A stretch of DNA of 64,000 nt from Rhodospirillales bacterium (GCA_018666775.1 JABIXC010000010.1:124001-188000); one strand, 5' to 3'. Counted from the stretch's first letter, positions 25,871-35,853 are shown. The notes: generated by a model not told the origin, from the sequence alone. Numbers and translations are program-made.

Positions 25871-25995
25871 TACGATCCCCTTTAGAAAAAGCAGGCGGAT
25901 TTAACGTTGGCGGGCCAATTAGTTTGGCCGTCTTTTATAAAACCCGCGTCTAGGACATGACGAAGCAAAGCACGGGTGCCATTATAGGGTAAATT

Positions 25996-26544
25996 ATGGC
26001 AAACAGCGCGATGAATTACCAGATGGCTGATAATGTAATGGATGCTTTGAAAGCGTGCGGCGAAGGGGAATTTCGCATCACGAAGGATGGCATCTGGCAT
26101 CATCAGGGGACGGTGATACACCGGATCAATCTGGTCAAATTGTTTGCGACCATTTTACAACGCGATGAACAGGGGCAGTACTGGCTGGTGACACCGGTAG
26201 AAAAAGTGCGGGTTTTGGTCGATGACGCGCCTTTTGTTGCCGTGGATTTGCGCGTTGAAGGGGTGGATCAAAAGGCCGTTGTGTCTTTGAAGACCAATTT
26301 GGATGAATGGGTGAGGATGGATTTAGCCCATCCCCTGATTGTGCGGGATACCGCTCGTGGGCCGCGCCCATATATAGGTCTTGGAAATGGAGATGGCGGA
26401 GAAATGTCAGCCCTGATCACACGTCCGGTTTATTACGCCCTTGTGGATATGGCTGAAAAGGGGAACGATGACCCGAACGGGGTGAACCAGAACTCGCACG
26501 GGATATGGAGCATGGGGCATTTTTTCTCCCTGATGCCTGAATGA
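25996..26544 (+). CDS. DUF1285 domain-containing protein
   Basis: Protein of 182 residues with the DUF1285 pattern: FRITKDGIWHHQGTVIHRINLVKLFATIL near the start, YWLVTPVEKVRVLVDDAPF in the middle and RPYIGLGNGDGGEMSALITR near the end. Function unknown. It starts a plus-strand set with a NUDIX hydrolase, a small membrane protein and cca, spaced by 3-21 bases, an order I associate with alphaproteobacteria. Confidence 0.85.
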   Translation: MANSAMNYQMADNVMDALKACGEGEFRITKDGIWHHQGTVIHRINLVKLFATILQRDEQGQYWLVTPVEKVRVLVDDAPFVAVDLRVEGVDQKAVVSLKTNLDEWVRMDLAHPLIVRDTARGPRPYIGLGNGDGGEMSALITRPVYYALVDMAEKGNDDPNGVNQNSHGIWSMGHFFSLMPE

Positions 26545-26560
26545 TGGGATTGGAAATATT

Positions 26561-27211
26561 GTGAACGCGTTTAGTCCAAAGGCCGTGGCGGCCAGGCTCG
26601 GCCCTCAATTGATGGGGGCATCAGATTCTGCGTGTTCAACCGATATCGCGGTTGGGGTGGGTCTGAAAGATAAACGCGTTCAACTGGAAGGCTTTGAGCG
26701 CAATTTGCGCCCCGCAGGCGTTTTGGTGCCCTTGGTGGCCCATGAAGATGGCGTCACGGTGCTGTTGACCCAACGTGCGGACCATTTGCCCGATCATCCG
26801 GGCGAGGTCAGCTTTCCCGGCGGGGCGGTAGAACCATGTGATCAAGATGCGGTGGCGGCGGCATTGCGCGAAGCAGAAGAAGAAGTGGGGATGCCCCAAT
26901 CCCATGTCACCATTTTGGGTGCCTTGGAACAGCGCGCCACCATATCGGACTATCGGGTGACGCCCGTGGTGGGTTTGGTGACACAGTTTACCCCGCGCCT
27001 GCAGGCCGACGAGGTGGCAGATGTTTTTGAAGTGCCGCTTTCTTTCATTTTTGATAAATCCAACCATGAACTCCGTGACCGGTCTCCGACAAACCAAAAG
27101 CGGCGGGAATTTTATGCCATTCCTTATGGGGAAAGATTTATATGGGGCTTTACTGCCCGTATACTGGTACGGCTTTCAGAACTCTGGATTATAGGCAAAA
27201 AGGACGGCTAG
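26561..27211 (+). CDS. NUDIX hydrolase, CoA pyrophosphatase-like
   Basis: Nucleoside-diphosphate-X hydrolase of 216 residues. The Nudix box GGAVEPCDQDAVAAALREAE is followed directly by EEVGM; the preceding SFPGG and the DxDxxAAALREAxEEVG style are those of CoA pyrophosphatases (NudL type). It would hydrolyse CoA or related dinucleotides. GTG start at 26561. Followed after 3 bases by a small membrane-protein gene. Confidence 0.9.
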   Translation: MNAFSPKAVAARLGPQLMGASDSACSTDIAVGVGLKDKRVQLEGFERNLRPAGVLVPLVAHEDGVTVLLTQRADHLPDHPGEVSFPGGAVEPCDQDAVAAALREAEEEVGMPQSHVTILGALEQRATISDYRVTPVVGLVTQFTPRLQADEVADVFEVPLSFIFDKSNHELRDRSPTNQKRREFYAIPYGERFIWGFTARILVRLSELWIIGKKDG

Positions 27212-27214
27212 ATT

Positions 27215-27499
27215 ATGTTCAGGTTATTTTTTACCTACATCCTGCCTTTAATTGCGCCCGCATTATTGTATGTGGCGTGGAACTGGATGCAAGTGCGGCG
27301 CACCTTGTCGGGCAAGCGCGCAGAACCGCCCCCAAGCTTTGCCGAAGCCCCATGGCTTTTGTTGGCGGGTGCGGGCATTTCAATTTTGGTGATCACCCTG
27401 TTTGGCTTTGTTTTGTTTGGGGATGTGGCAAACACCAGTGCCACCTATGTTCCGCCCCACATGGAAAATGGCAAGCTGGTGCCTGCCGAAACGCGTTAA
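27215..27499 (+). CDS. Small membrane protein, DUF6111-like
   Basis: Protein of 94 residues with two hydrophobic segments (about residues 4-24 and 46-69), connected by a basic loop (RRTLSGKRAEPPPS), and a short polar tail. It resembles DUF6111 proteins found next to NUDIX and cca genes in alphaproteobacteria. An AAAGGA site lies upstream inside the NUDIX gene's end. No function can be assigned. Confidence 0.75.
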   Translation: MFRLFFTYILPLIAPALLYVAWNWMQVRRTLSGKRAEPPPSFAEAPWLLLAGAGISILVITLFGFVLFGDVANTSATYVPPHMENGKLVPAETR

Positions 27500-27520
27500 C
27501 GCAACACGGGTGCCAACACT

Positions 27521-28747
27521 GTGACCGCAACAAAACCCATTGATGTTCAGCCGTGGATGAACGCACCTGCGACCCGTGCCGTCATGGACGCGCTCTCTGC
27601 CGATGGCGGGGAGGCCCGGTTTGTTGGGGGCTGCGTGCGCGACACCATCACGGGCCAAGTGGTCCATGACATTGATATTGCCACCCATGAACCCCCAGAT
27701 CGTGTCATGGCGCTATTGCAGCGCGCCAATCTGAAGGCGGTCCCCACAGGGATTGCCCACGGCACGGTAACGGCCGTGGTCGACAAAGAGCATTTTGAAA
27801 TCACCACCTTGCGCCTTGATGTCGCCACCGATGGCCGCCGCGCCGATGTCGCCTTTACCGAAGACTGGGTCGAGGATGCGGCCCGGCGTGATTTCACCAT
27901 CAACGCCCTGTCTATGACCATGGATGGGATTGTTCATGATCCCTTTGGCGGGTTGGATGATCTGGACAATGGCCGGGTGCGGTTTGTCGGCGATCCCGAA
28001 ACACGCATCAAAGAAGACGTGTTGCGGATTTTACGGTTTTTCAGGTTCCATGGCATCTATGACAAGGCTGGCCCCGACGGGGCAGCGCTGGCAGCGATAA
28101 AAAATTGCGCGCATTTATTGCCCACCCTTTCAGGGGAGCGGGTATGGGCAGAATTGACGCGGATTTTTTTAAACCCCGCGCCCGTTTCGGTATTGCGGTT
28201 GATGCATGATGTGGGGGCGCTGGTTCATATTTTGCCCGAAGCACAGCATTTTGATCGTTTGGAAGCGTTGGCAGCGATAGAAGAAAATGGGCCTGATCCT
28301 GTGCTGCGTCTGGCGGCATTGATTGAAACCGATAAGGCCGGCGCCTTGAAAATTTCACAACGCCTGCGCCATTCAAACCATGATCGGGATCGGTTGGCGG
28401 GCTTGTGTGTGGACGGGGGGATGATCACAGAGGATATCACAGAGGTTGATCAGCGCCGGAGCATTTACCGTTTCGGAAACCCGCTCTACTGCGATCTGGT
28501 GCTGCTTTCCTGGGCGGAACAACCGAATGCCGATTATCGCGCAGTCCTGGCATATGGCCGCGATTGGCCGCGTCCGGAATTCCCGGTTCGGGGATCAGAC
28601 GTTTTGGCGCTGGGGGTTGATCGAGGCCCAGCGGTGGGCCAATTGGTGGAGCAGGTAGAAGAATGGTGGATTGAAGAAGATTTTCGCCCGGACCGGGCTG
28701 CATGCCTTGAAAAACTACGCAAAATTGCTAGCAACCCTAGCGCTTAG
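27521..28747 (+). CDS. cca: CCA tRNA nucleotidyltransferase
   Basis: Adds or repairs the 3' CCA of tRNAs. The 408-residue protein shows the class II nucleotidyltransferase head: GGCVRDTITGQVVHDIDIAT near residue 31 with the catalytic Asp pair, then RRDFTINAL near 125, and the DPFGGLDDLDNGRVRFVGDP block. A GTG codon starts it. Its 3' end overlaps the convergent histidine-kinase gene by 4 bases. No HD domain motif is evident at the C-terminus, so it is the short type common in this class. Confidence 0.93.
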   Translation: MTATKPIDVQPWMNAPATRAVMDALSADGGEARFVGGCVRDTITGQVVHDIDIATHEPPDRVMALLQRANLKAVPTGIAHGTVTAVVDKEHFEITTLRLDVATDGRRADVAFTEDWVEDAARRDFTINALSMTMDGIVHDPFGGLDDLDNGRVRFVGDPETRIKEDVLRILRFFRFHGIYDKAGPDGAALAAIKNCAHLLPTLSGERVWAELTRIFLNPAPVSVLRLMHDVGALVHILPEAQHFDRLEALAAIEENGPDPVLRLAALIETDKAGALKISQRLRHSNHDRDRLAGLCVDGGMITEDITEVDQRRSIYRFGNPLYCDLVLLSWAEQPNADYRAVLAYGRDWPRPEFPVRGSDVLALGVDRGPAVGQLVEQVEEWWIEEDFRPDRAACLEKLRKIASNPSA

Positions 28748-29793
28748 GCGACACTAATGATGTCATCGCTATCATTGCTTTCTGACCCATCATCTTCTTT
28801 TTGACCTTCTTCGCCCAGATGGTTGGGCAAGGTCACGGTGACGGTAGTGCCTTGGTCAGGGACGGATTCAATTTCCAATTTCCCCCCCAACAGGGTGACA
28901 AATTTCTGGCACAGGCTGAGTCCAAGGCCGGTGCCTTCTTTTACCTTGGTGAATACATTTTCAATCTGGCCAAATGGAGACATGGCAAGGGGGATGTCTT
29001 CGATGCGCATGCCGATCCCTGTATCTGAAACCAGAATTCGGGTTTCCAGAATGCTGGGGTCCTGGACCACAGTGATGCGCACGCGCCCCCCGGCCGGGGT
29101 GAATTTGATGGCATTGGACAGCAAATTAATCAAAACATGGTTCAGCTTGCTGCCATCGGTGCTGATTTTCTGAAGGTTTGCTTCTGCTTCGATGGAAATG
29201 GCGACGCCGGATTTTTCCGCTTCTTGTCGCATCATGCGGATGACGGTGTTAATCAGGGATACCAGATCAACCGGCTTGGTCTCTATGACCATGGCCCCGC
29301 TTTCCGCCTTGACCATGGACAGCACTTCATTGATGACATTGAGAAGGTGTTGGCCGGAACGATGAATATCAACGATGTATTCTTTGTAGGCCGTATTGCC
29401 CAGTGGCCCCCGGATTTCATTTTTGATGATTTCCGAAAACCCGATAATAGCATTAAGCGGCGTGCGAAGTTCGTGGCTGATATTTGCCAAAAATTGTGTT
29501 TTTTCCTGATTGGCCGCATCGGCGCGCAGGATGCCCTGTGTGGTTTTGATAATTTCCAGATGCTGGGTCTGGATCTGTTTTTCTGCACGCCAAACCATGA
29601 TCAGCAAAATGATAAAAACAGAAATCAGCGCCACGCCAATGATGGTGGCATCCAGAATCCAGTTTCTGGCCAAGCTGTGCTGCGCGTAGAACACCACAAG
29701 GGCAATTACGAAGATAACGCTGCCCGCAAAGATTGCAAAATTCCGGGTCAGCCGGAAGGTGCTTCCGGCTTTTAAGGAGGATTGATTTTTCAC
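28744..29793 (-). CDS. Sensor histidine kinase
   Basis: Membrane-bound hybrid-free histidine kinase of 349 residues from the GTG at 29793, which has an AGG site; a TTG at 29841 is a weaker longer start. Two transmembrane helices at about 19-40 and 47-68 bracket almost no periplasmic loop, so it may sense within the membrane or cytosol. H-box NISHELRTPLNAIIGFSEI with H107, then N box (HVLINLLSNAIKFTP), DTGIGM and GTGLGLSL. No response regulator lies beside it. A CtrA-type site stands 112 bases upstream. The acidic tail is Asp/Ser/Glu-rich. Confidence 0.92.
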   Translation of the reverse strand: MKNQSSLKAGSTFRLTRNFAIFAGSVIFVIALVVFYAQHSLARNWILDATIIGVALISVFIILLIMVWRAEKQIQTQHLEIIKTTQGILRADAANQEKTQFLANISHELRTPLNAIIGFSEIIKNEIRGPLGNTAYKEYIVDIHRSGQHLLNVINEVLSMVKAESGAMVIETKPVDLVSLINTVIRMMRQEAEKSGVAISIEAEANLQKISTDGSKLNHVLINLLSNAIKFTPAGGRVRITVVQDPSILETRILVSDTGIGMRIEDIPLAMSPFGQIENVFTKVKEGTGLGLSLCQKFVTLLGGKLEIESVPDQGTTVTVTLPNHLGEEGQKEDDGSESNDSDDIISVA

Positions 29794-29904
29794 GCTATTG
29801 ACGCCTGTCCTAATTTTATGTCTGTACAAATAACCATGCAACTGCTGGCGACAAGCCGCCCCCCAAGGACCAACAGCGATAGGGGGAGTTTTAGCCGTGA
29901 ATTA

Positions 29905-29919
29905 TTAACGATACGTTAA
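29905..29919. promoter_or_regulatory. CtrA-type site upstream of the histidine kinase gene
   Basis: TTAACGATACGTTAA matches the CtrA consensus TTAA-N7-TTAA and is itself an inverted repeat. A second looser TTAA-N8-TTAA lies at about 29948-29963. The region 29794-30036 is otherwise AT-rich and carries no gene. Confidence 0.55.
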
Positions 29920-30036
29920 ATTTTGAAGAAAACTGGCTGAAACCGGCGAAAAATTAAGAGAAATTTTAACTATATTTTGGATGTCCAGCGCAGGCGTGCT
30001 GCCCCGTGGCGCAGGGGTGGGTTCAGATGGCGGGGA

Positions 30037-30924
30037 TCAGGGCCAAATGGCTTCAGGGGGCATGGACATCAGAATGGCTTCGGTATTACCGCCGGTTTTC
30101 AGCCCGAACTGGGTTCCCCGGTCATAAAGAAGGTTGAATTCCACATAACGCCCGCGTCTGATCAACTGATGGTGGCGTTGCTCATCGGTCCAGGGGGCAT
30201 TCATGCGCCGGGCCACCAAGGGGGGATAGCCGTTTAAAAAGGCTTCGCCCACAGCCTTGGTAAAGGCGAAATCTTTGTCCCAATCGGCATCCAGATAATC
30301 GTAAAAAATGCCGCCGAGCCCCCGAGTCTCTCCACGGTGTGGCAGATAGAAATATTCATCGCACCATTTTTTAAAGCGGGGATAGTATTCTGGGTCAAAT
30401 GTGTCACAGGCGCCTTTCAGGGCGGCGTGAAAATCGGCGGCATCCTCCAGAGCTTCGGGGGATTCCATAAACATCGGTGTCAGGTCGGCGCCTCCGCCAA
30501 ACCATCCCTTGGCGGTGACAATGTGGCGCGTGTTCATGTGAACAGCCGGTGCCAATGGGGAGTGCAGGTGGGCAACAAGGGATATGCCTGCTGCCCAGAA
30601 TTCCGGGTTGGTATCGGCACCGGGAATGTTTTTTGCAAATTCTTCGGAAAATTTTCCGTGGACGGTAGAAACATTAACGCCGACTTTTTCAAACACCCGC
30701 CCGCGCATAACGGACATGACGCCGCCGCCCGCCGCAGTGCCATCAATCCCGTCCCGTTCCCAGGCCTTGCGTTCAAAGCGACCGGGTTCAATGCCTTTAA
30801 CGTGCTCAAGGGCTGGGCCTGAAAGCGTGTCTTCCAGATTTTCAAAGGCGCTACAGATGCGGTCGCGCAAACTTTCGAACCAGGCAACGGCAGTTTCTTT
30901 TTGTGTGTCGGGCGCGGTGCTCAA
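30037..30924 (-). CDS. hemF: Oxygen-dependent coproporphyrinogen III oxidase
   Basis: HemF converts coproporphyrinogen III to protoporphyrinogen IX with O2 in haem synthesis. Family blocks: [38 protein letters not shown], and the C-terminal [21 protein letters not shown] place the start at the TTG at 30924 because an AAGGAG site lies nine bases upstream; it gives 295 residues, close to the E. coli length. The ATG at 30960 would add 12 residues that include the ribosome site and overlap trmL by 23 bases. Follows trmL in the same operon. Confidence 0.95.
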   Translation of the reverse strand: MSTAPDTQKETAVAWFESLRDRICSAFENLEDTLSGPALEHVKGIEPGRFERKAWERDGIDGTAAGGGVMSVMRGRVFEKVGVNVSTVHGKFSEEFAKNIPGADTNPEFWAAGISLVAHLHSPLAPAVHMNTRHIVTAKGWFGGGADLTPMFMESPEALEDAADFHAALKGACDTFDPEYYPRFKKWCDEYFYLPHRGETRGLGGIFYDYLDADWDKDFAFTKAVGEAFLNGYPPLVARRMNAPWTDEQRHHQLIRRGRYVEFNLLYDRGTQFGLKTGGNTEAILMSMPPEAIWP

Positions 30925-30937
30925 GTTCTGTTGCTCC

Positions 30938-31399
30938 TTAAGAATTTTTTGGAAACCCATCGGTTTGTCGAAGGGCCTCGCTTGTGACCATGGCGGCTGT
31001 CATGGCCACATTAAGACTACGGTTGCCTTCGGCCAAGGGGATAGTGATCCGTAAATCAGCCCGGTCATGAACGAAATCGGGAACCCCGGCCGATTCTCGG
31101 CCCATCAGCAAAATATCGTTTGGTTTGTAATCGACATCCCGAAAATCGGTGCTCCCCTTGGTGGTCAACAGCAGCAACCGTGCATCGGGGCCGAGGGTTT
31201 GTAAAAATGCGTCCCAGCTGTCGTGTTCGCGTAATGCGGCACGGGCGGCATAATCAAGGCCAGCGCGTTTTAATCGGGCATCGGCAATGACAAAACCTGC
31301 TGGTCCGATAATGTCGATGTTCAGGTTCAAACAGGCCCCAAGGCGCAGGATTGCGCCCGTATTTTGGGGGATGTCTGGCTGGAACAGGGCGATTCGCAT
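30938..31399 (-). CDS. trmL: tRNA (cytidine(34)-2'-O)-methyltransferase
   Basis: SPOUT-family RNA methyltransferase of 153 residues, the TrmL (YibK) length. Knot motifs are visible: [15 protein letters not shown] at the start, [11 protein letters not shown] near residue 98 and [16 protein letters not shown] near 122. It methylates the wobble ribose of leucine tRNAs. Divergent from petA; the 172-base gap holds the promoters and a repeated GGGGATTCT. Confidence 0.93.
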   Translation of the reverse strand: MRIALFQPDIPQNTGAILRLGACLNLNIDIIGPAGFVIADARLKRAGLDYAARAALREHDSWDAFLQTLGPDARLLLLTTKGSTDFRDVDYKPNDILLMGRESAGVPDFVHDRADLRITIPLAEGNRSLNVAMTAAMVTSEALRQTDGFPKNS

Positions 31400-31571
31400 G
31401 GGTTGTTGAGTCCTTTGGGGTAAAATTCAAACCTGTTTTTAAAGAGATTTTACGGGGATTCTGCGGGGATTCTACAGAAAACGGCCAGATTAGGGCTTTA
31501 ATTGCAGGGGAATTTATATTACACCGACAGCAACTGAAGCCACGTTCTGGGGCAGCAAAGGAAAGTTTGAA

Positions 31572-32123
31572 ATGTCGGAATCTGTAAAAGACAGTGATCA
31601 GGGCGATGACGGGGAAACCCGGCGCGATTTTCTGACACTGGCAACCGTGGCCCTTGGTGCCGCCGGTGCCGCCGCCGCCGTTTGGCCGTTGGTTGATAGT
31701 ATGAACCCAGCGGCTGATACCTTGGCGCTTTCTTCCATTGAGGTGGATTTGAAGCCCATAGAAACGGGCCAGCGCATTACCGTTAAATGGCGGGGAAAAC
31801 CCGTTTTTATTGATCACCGCACACAGGCCCAAATCAAACGCGCCCGCGCCGATGATGGTGCCAAACTGCGCGATCCCGAAGTCGACAAGGCCCGGGTCAA
31901 AAAGGCCGAATGGCTGGTTCTGGTTGGTGTTTGCACCCATTTGGGTTGCGTGCCACTGGGCCAGAAAACAGGCCAGCCGCGCGGCGAATTTGATGGTTGG
32001 TTCTGTCCCTGTCACGGGTCCCATTACGACGCATCGGGTCGTATTCGCAAAGGGCCTGCGCCAAAGAATTTGACAGTGCCTACTTACACGTTCCTCACCG
32101 ACACCATGCTGCGTATAGGATAG
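31572..32123 (+). CDS. petA: Ubiquinol-cytochrome c reductase, Rieske iron-sulfur subunit
   Basis: Rieske [2Fe-2S] subunit of the cytochrome bc1 complex, 183 residues. The twin-arginine TRRDF motif near residues 16-20 precedes one N-terminal membrane anchor. The cluster ligands are C121/H123 (CTHLGC) and C145/H148 (CPCHGSHYD), and the disulfide cysteines C126 and C147 are present. First gene of petABC; petB follows after 9 bases. Confidence 0.98.
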   Translation: MSESVKDSDQGDDGETRRDFLTLATVALGAAGAAAAVWPLVDSMNPAADTLALSSIEVDLKPIETGQRITVKWRGKPVFIDHRTQAQIKRARADDGAKLRDPEVDKARVKKAEWLVLVGVCTHLGCVPLGQKTGQPRGEFDGWFCPCHGSHYDASGRIRKGPAPKNLTVPTYTFLTDTMLRIG

Positions 32124-32132
32124 AGAAGAGCC

Positions 32133-33410
32133 ATGACATCATCTTCCCCACGTCCCCCATCCTCTCAAGGGCCCATTGTCCGCTGGATCGATGAACGGCT
32201 GCCAATTTTTACGTTCATGGAACATGAACTCAATGATTACCCGACACCAAAAAATCTGAATTACTGGTGGAATTTTGGCTCGCTGGCCGGGATTGTTCTG
32301 GTGATCATGATTGCCACGGGCATTTTCCTTGCCATGAATTACACGGCCCATGTGGACATGGCGTTTGGTTCCGTTGAACGGATTATGCGCGACGTTAATT
32401 ATGGCTGGTTGATCCGCTACGTTCATATGAACGGCGCATCAATGTTCTTTCTGGTGGTCTATATCCATATGTTCCGTGGTCTTTATTATGGTTCCTATAA
32501 AGGCCCCCGTGAATTGTTGTGGTGGTTGGGCCTGATTGTCCTGATCTTGATGATGGCAACGGCCTTCATGGGCTATGTGTTGCCTTGGGGCCAGATGAGC
32601 TTCTGGGGCGCAACCGTCATCACCAATCTGTTTTCAGCCATCCCCCTTGTCGGCGATCCAATCGTGACCTGGTTGTGGGGCGGCTTTGCGGTGGATAATC
32701 CAACCCTGCAACGGTTCTTCTCGCTGCATTATCTATTGCCGTTTGTGATCGTTGGTGTGGTGGTGTTGCATCTGGTGGCACTGCACACCCACGGGTCCAA
32801 TAACCCGCTGGGGATTGATCGCAAATCAGAAAAAGATTCCATCCCATTCCATCCCTATTACACGATCAAGGATATGTTTGGTCTTGGGGTGTTTCTGATC
32901 TTCTTCATGGGGTTTGTGTTTTTCGCGCCAAACTTCTTTGGCGAACCCGATAACTATATCCCTGCCAACCCCCTTCAGACGCCCGCAGAAATTGTGCCCG
33001 AATGGTATTTGTTGCCGTTCTACGCCATTTTGCGTTCCGTGCCTGATATTGCCATCCCCGGCACGTCCATCGTGTTTATGGAGGCAAAATTGGCCGGTGT
33101 GATTGCCATGTTTGGTGCCCTTTTGGTGCCGGCTGCACTGCCTTGGCTTGATTTCTCAAAGGTGCGCTCGGCCCAGTTCCGGCCTATTTACAAGCAATTG
33201 TTCTGGATTTTCCTGGCTGACTGCATCCTGCTTGGTTGGGTTGGGGCACAAAAACCTGAAGGCATGACCCTGTTCTTAGGACGTGCGGCAACGGCGTATT
33301 ATTTTGCGCATCTTCTGATTTTAATGCCATTGGTGGCCAAGTTCGAAAAGACCCGACCTTTGCCAGAAAGTATTTCAGACCCGGTGTTAAAAAATGAAGG
33401 GGGGGAATAA
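32133..33410 (+). CDS. petB: Cytochrome b subunit of the bc1 complex
   Basis: Inner-membrane dihaem cytochrome b, 425 residues, about eight transmembrane helices. It holds the quinol oxidation and quinone reduction sites. Conserved segments: [47 protein letters not shown], and the Qo-site [14 protein letters not shown]. It overlaps nothing but leaves petC only 4 bases downstream of its stop. Confidence 0.98.
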   Translation: MTSSSPRPPSSQGPIVRWIDERLPIFTFMEHELNDYPTPKNLNYWWNFGSLAGIVLVIMIATGIFLAMNYTAHVDMAFGSVERIMRDVNYGWLIRYVHMNGASMFFLVVYIHMFRGLYYGSYKGPRELLWWLGLIVLILMMATAFMGYVLPWGQMSFWGATVITNLFSAIPLVGDPIVTWLWGGFAVDNPTLQRFFSLHYLLPFVIVGVVVLHLVALHTHGSNNPLGIDRKSEKDSIPFHPYYTIKDMFGLGVFLIFFMGFVFFAPNFFGEPDNYIPANPLQTPAEIVPEWYLLPFYAILRSVPDIAIPGTSIVFMEAKLAGVIAMFGALLVPAALPWLDFSKVRSAQFRPIYKQLFWIFLADCILLGWVGAQKPEGMTLFLGRAATAYYFAHLLILMPLVAKFEKTRPLPESISDPVLKNEGGE

Positions 33411-33414
33411 GGCC

Positions 33415-34179
33415 ATGATAAAACTTAAACACATCACCCTTTCTCTTATTTTGAGTGCTGCCTTAATCGGTGGGGCCTTTGCTTCTGGTGCGCCAAAGCC
33501 TACCGCCCAGAAATGGTCGTTTGATGGCATCTTTGGAAAATTTGATCGCGCTGCCTTGCAACGCGGGTTTCAGGTTTACAAGGAAGTCTGTTCATCGTGC
33601 CATTCCATGGATTACCTGTCGTATCGCAATCTATCAGCGCTGGGGTATTCCGAAAAAGAAATCAAGGCCATTGCCGCCACCACTGAGGTCATTGATGGCC
33701 CCAATGATGAAGGCGAAATGTATACCCGCAAGGGCCGCCCTTATGATCGCTTCAAGGCGCCGTTCCCCAATGCCAATGCCGCGCGTGCGGCCAATAACGG
33801 GGCATTTCCCCCGGATCTTTCGGTGATCACAAAGGCACGTCTTCATGGCCCCGATTATCTGTATGCGTTGATGACGTCGTACAAGGAAACCCCGCCAAAG
33901 GGCGTAAAGCTGGCCGAAGGCATGTTCTATAATTCGGCCTTCGGTGGCGGCCAGATTGCCATGGTGCCACCTTTGGGCGAAGAAGCGGTGGAATACACCG
34001 ATGGCACGAAAGCAACGACCAAGCAGATGGCCAAAGACGTCACGGTCTTTATGTCGTGGGCGGCAGAACCTGAAATGGAAGAACGCAAACGCCTTGGCAT
34101 CAAGGTGTTGTTGTTCTTGTTGGTCCTGACCGGCTTGCTCTATGCGCTCAAACGCAAAATCTGGGCCGACCTTCACTAG
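33415..34179 (+). CDS. petC: Cytochrome c1 subunit of the bc1 complex
   Basis: Membrane-anchored c-type cytochrome, 254 residues from the ATG at 33415, which gives a normal signal peptide (cleavage near ASG, residue 25); an in-frame upstream ATG lies inside petB. The haem site is CSSCH at 59-63 and the axial Met is likely in QIAMVPPL. A C-terminal transmembrane helix (about 225-243) anchors it. A weak hairpin AGTCG…CGACT with T-rich tail follows the stop at 34178. Confidence 0.97.
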   Translation: MIKLKHITLSLILSAALIGGAFASGAPKPTAQKWSFDGIFGKFDRAALQRGFQVYKEVCSSCHSMDYLSYRNLSALGYSEKEIKAIAATTEVIDGPNDEGEMYTRKGRPYDRFKAPFPNANAARAANNGAFPPDLSVITKARLHGPDYLYALMTSYKETPPKGVKLAEGMFYNSAFGGGQIAMVPPLGEEAVEYTDGTKATTKQMAKDVTVFMSWAAEPEMEERKRLGIKVLLFLLVLTGLLYALKRKIWADLH

Positions 34180-34218
34180 TCGATCTTTACCGACTGATTT
34201 TTACGGGGGAGCCGCAGA

Positions 34219-35097
34219 ATGGCAGATGCAAAAGAAACCGTTCTTGGCATCATTGGCGGGTCTGGTCTTTATGAGATTGATGGCCTGAACAATACCCGTT
34301 GGGAACGGGTGGAAAGCCCGTTCGGGGACCCATCAGACGAATTTTTGTTTGGCGATATTGCCGGCAAAAAAGTTGTGTTCTGTCCTCGCCATGGCCGTGG
34401 CCATCGCATCCCGCCCAGTGACATTAATTTTCGCGCCAACATTGATGCGCTTAAACGTTCGGGCGTGACCGAAATTCTTTCGGTCAGTGCCGTTGGATCG
34501 TTAAAGGAAGCATTGGCGCCGGGGGCATTTGTCGTCGTTGATCAATTTATTGATCGGACGTTCGCCCGGGAAAAAAGCTTTTTCGGGACCGGCCTGGTGG
34601 CCCATGTGTCTATGGCCAAACCGGTTTGCGCGCGCATGGGCGATGCCATCGAGGCGGCCGCGCGGGCTGAAGGCATTCAGGTCCATCGCGGCGGGGCTTA
34701 CCTTGCCATGGAAGGCCCACAATTTTCGACCCTGGCTGAATCTGAGCTGTATCGTTCATGGGGGGCATCGGTGATCGGCATGACCAATATGCCCGAAGCC
34801 AAATTGGCCCGCGAAGCAGAGATGTGTTACGCGACCGTGGCTATGGTCACTGATTATGATTGTTGGCACCCAGACCATGATGACGTCACCGTGGACGCCA
34901 TTATCAAGACCCTGTTGGCCAATGCGGACAAGGCCCGGTCCATGGTCGGCCATTTGGCACCGGATTTGTCGGATAGCCCCGATGTTTGTCCAGAGGGCTG
35001 TCACAGGGCGCTGGATATGGCCTTGGTCACCGCACCGGAAGTTCGTGACCCGGCGCTTATGGCGCATCTGGATGCCGTTGCCGGGCGTGTTTTATAG
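34219..35097 (+). CDS. mtnP: S-methyl-5'-thioadenosine phosphorylase
   Basis: Cleaves methylthioadenosine to adenine and methylthioribose-1-phosphate in methionine salvage. 292 residues. Phosphorylase motifs: IIGGSGLYEIDGL near the start, CPRHGRGHRIPPSDINFRAN near 55-74, AMEGPQFSTLAESELYRSWG near 160-180 and IGMTNMPEAKLAREAEMCY. GGGGGA ribosome site 39 bases after petC; co-transcription with petABC is possible. Confidence 0.96.
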   Translation: MADAKETVLGIIGGSGLYEIDGLNNTRWERVESPFGDPSDEFLFGDIAGKKVVFCPRHGRGHRIPPSDINFRANIDALKRSGVTEILSVSAVGSLKEALAPGAFVVVDQFIDRTFAREKSFFGTGLVAHVSMAKPVCARMGDAIEAAARAEGIQVHRGGAYLAMEGPQFSTLAESELYRSWGASVIGMTNMPEAKLAREAEMCYATVAMVTDYDCWHPDHDDVTVDAIIKTLLANADKARSMVGHLAPDLSDSPDVCPEGCHRALDMALVTAPEVRDPALMAHLDAVAGRVL

Positions 35098-35126
35098 CCC
35101 AAACCTTAGAAATCAATTTCAAACAA

Positions 35127-35162
35127 TTGCGGCCAGCAACCGGTTAAGGCTGCTGGCCGCAA
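35127..35162. terminator. Hairpin between convergent mtnP and dienelactone-hydrolase genes
   Basis: A 12-bp perfect stem (TTGCGGCCAGCA and its complement) encloses a 12-base loop. There is no strong T run on either side, so it may act as a weak bidirectional terminator or as a 3'-end stabiliser. Confidence 0.6.
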
Positions 35163-35181
35163 AAGAAGCGATAAACGCTGG

Positions 35182-35853
35182 TTAGCCGATGTTTTCGGCC
35201 AAAAGTGCTAGGCTGCGTTCGCGGGCTGTTTTAGAGGCAGCCTCGTCGAATGAACCACGATGGTCACAGTTAAAGCCGTGGCCCGCACCTTCATACATGT
35301 GCACAGGCACTTCGGGGCGTGCGGCTTTGATGGTCGCAACCTTTTCGGCATTCACACCCTTGTCTTCGGTGCCAATGTGGCAAATGACAGGGCACTTTGG
35401 AACTTCTTCGGCAAACTCTGCTGCATTGCCGCCGTAATAAGAAACGGCGCAATCAAAATTGCCGCGTGTTGCTGCAATCCATGCAACAGAACCGCCGAAG
35501 CAATAACCAATGATGCCAACCTTGCCAGCATCGCCACGGATGGCTTCTGCGGCGGCTTGGGAATCGGCTAATGAATCATCCCAGTTCAGCTGGCCACGGG
35601 TGGCTTTGCCCTTTTCTTGATCTTCAGGAACGTAGCCCAGTTCAAGGTCCTTTTCGACGCGGTCAAACAAGGCGGGTGCAATGGCAATGTAGCCATCTGC
35701 GGCGTAGCCATCGCAGACTTCCTTGATGTGTTTGTTGACGCCAAAAATTTCCTGGATGATGACCACGCCACCCTTGGGCGCGCCTGCTGGATCGGCCCGA
35801 TAGGCACCGAGTTCAAAGCCATCGCTAGACGTTAATTTTACCATTTGTCCCAT
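35182..35853 (-). CDS. Dienelactone hydrolase-family protein
   Basis: Alpha/beta hydrolase of the carboxymethylenebutenolidase (DLH) family, 223 residues. The nucleophile is a cysteine in GYCFGGSVA near residue 117, as in true dienelactone hydrolases. The acid is likely in HIGTEDKGV and the histidine in GAGHGFNCDHR near 200. It is a stand-alone gene with a GGGAG site. Whether it acts on an aromatic ring-cleavage lactone or on another ester cannot be settled; no chlorocatechol genes are nearby. Confidence 0.9.
   Translation of the reverse strand: MGQMVKLTSSDGFELGAYRADPAGAPKGGVVIIQEIFGVNKHIKEVCDGYAADGYIAIAPALFDRVEKDLELGYVPEDQEKGKATRGQLNWDDSLADSQAAAEAIRGDAGKVGIIGYCFGGSVAWIAATRGNFDCAVSYYGGNAAEFAEEVPKCPVICHIGTEDKGVNAEKVATIKAARPEVPVHMYEGAGHGFNCDHRGSFDEAASKTARERSLALLAENIG

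Noticed and set aside
31254-32024. 256-codon minus-strand ORF
   Set aside because: It overlaps petA and the start of trmL in another frame; petA has full Rieske motifs and the antisense product has no recognisable fold.
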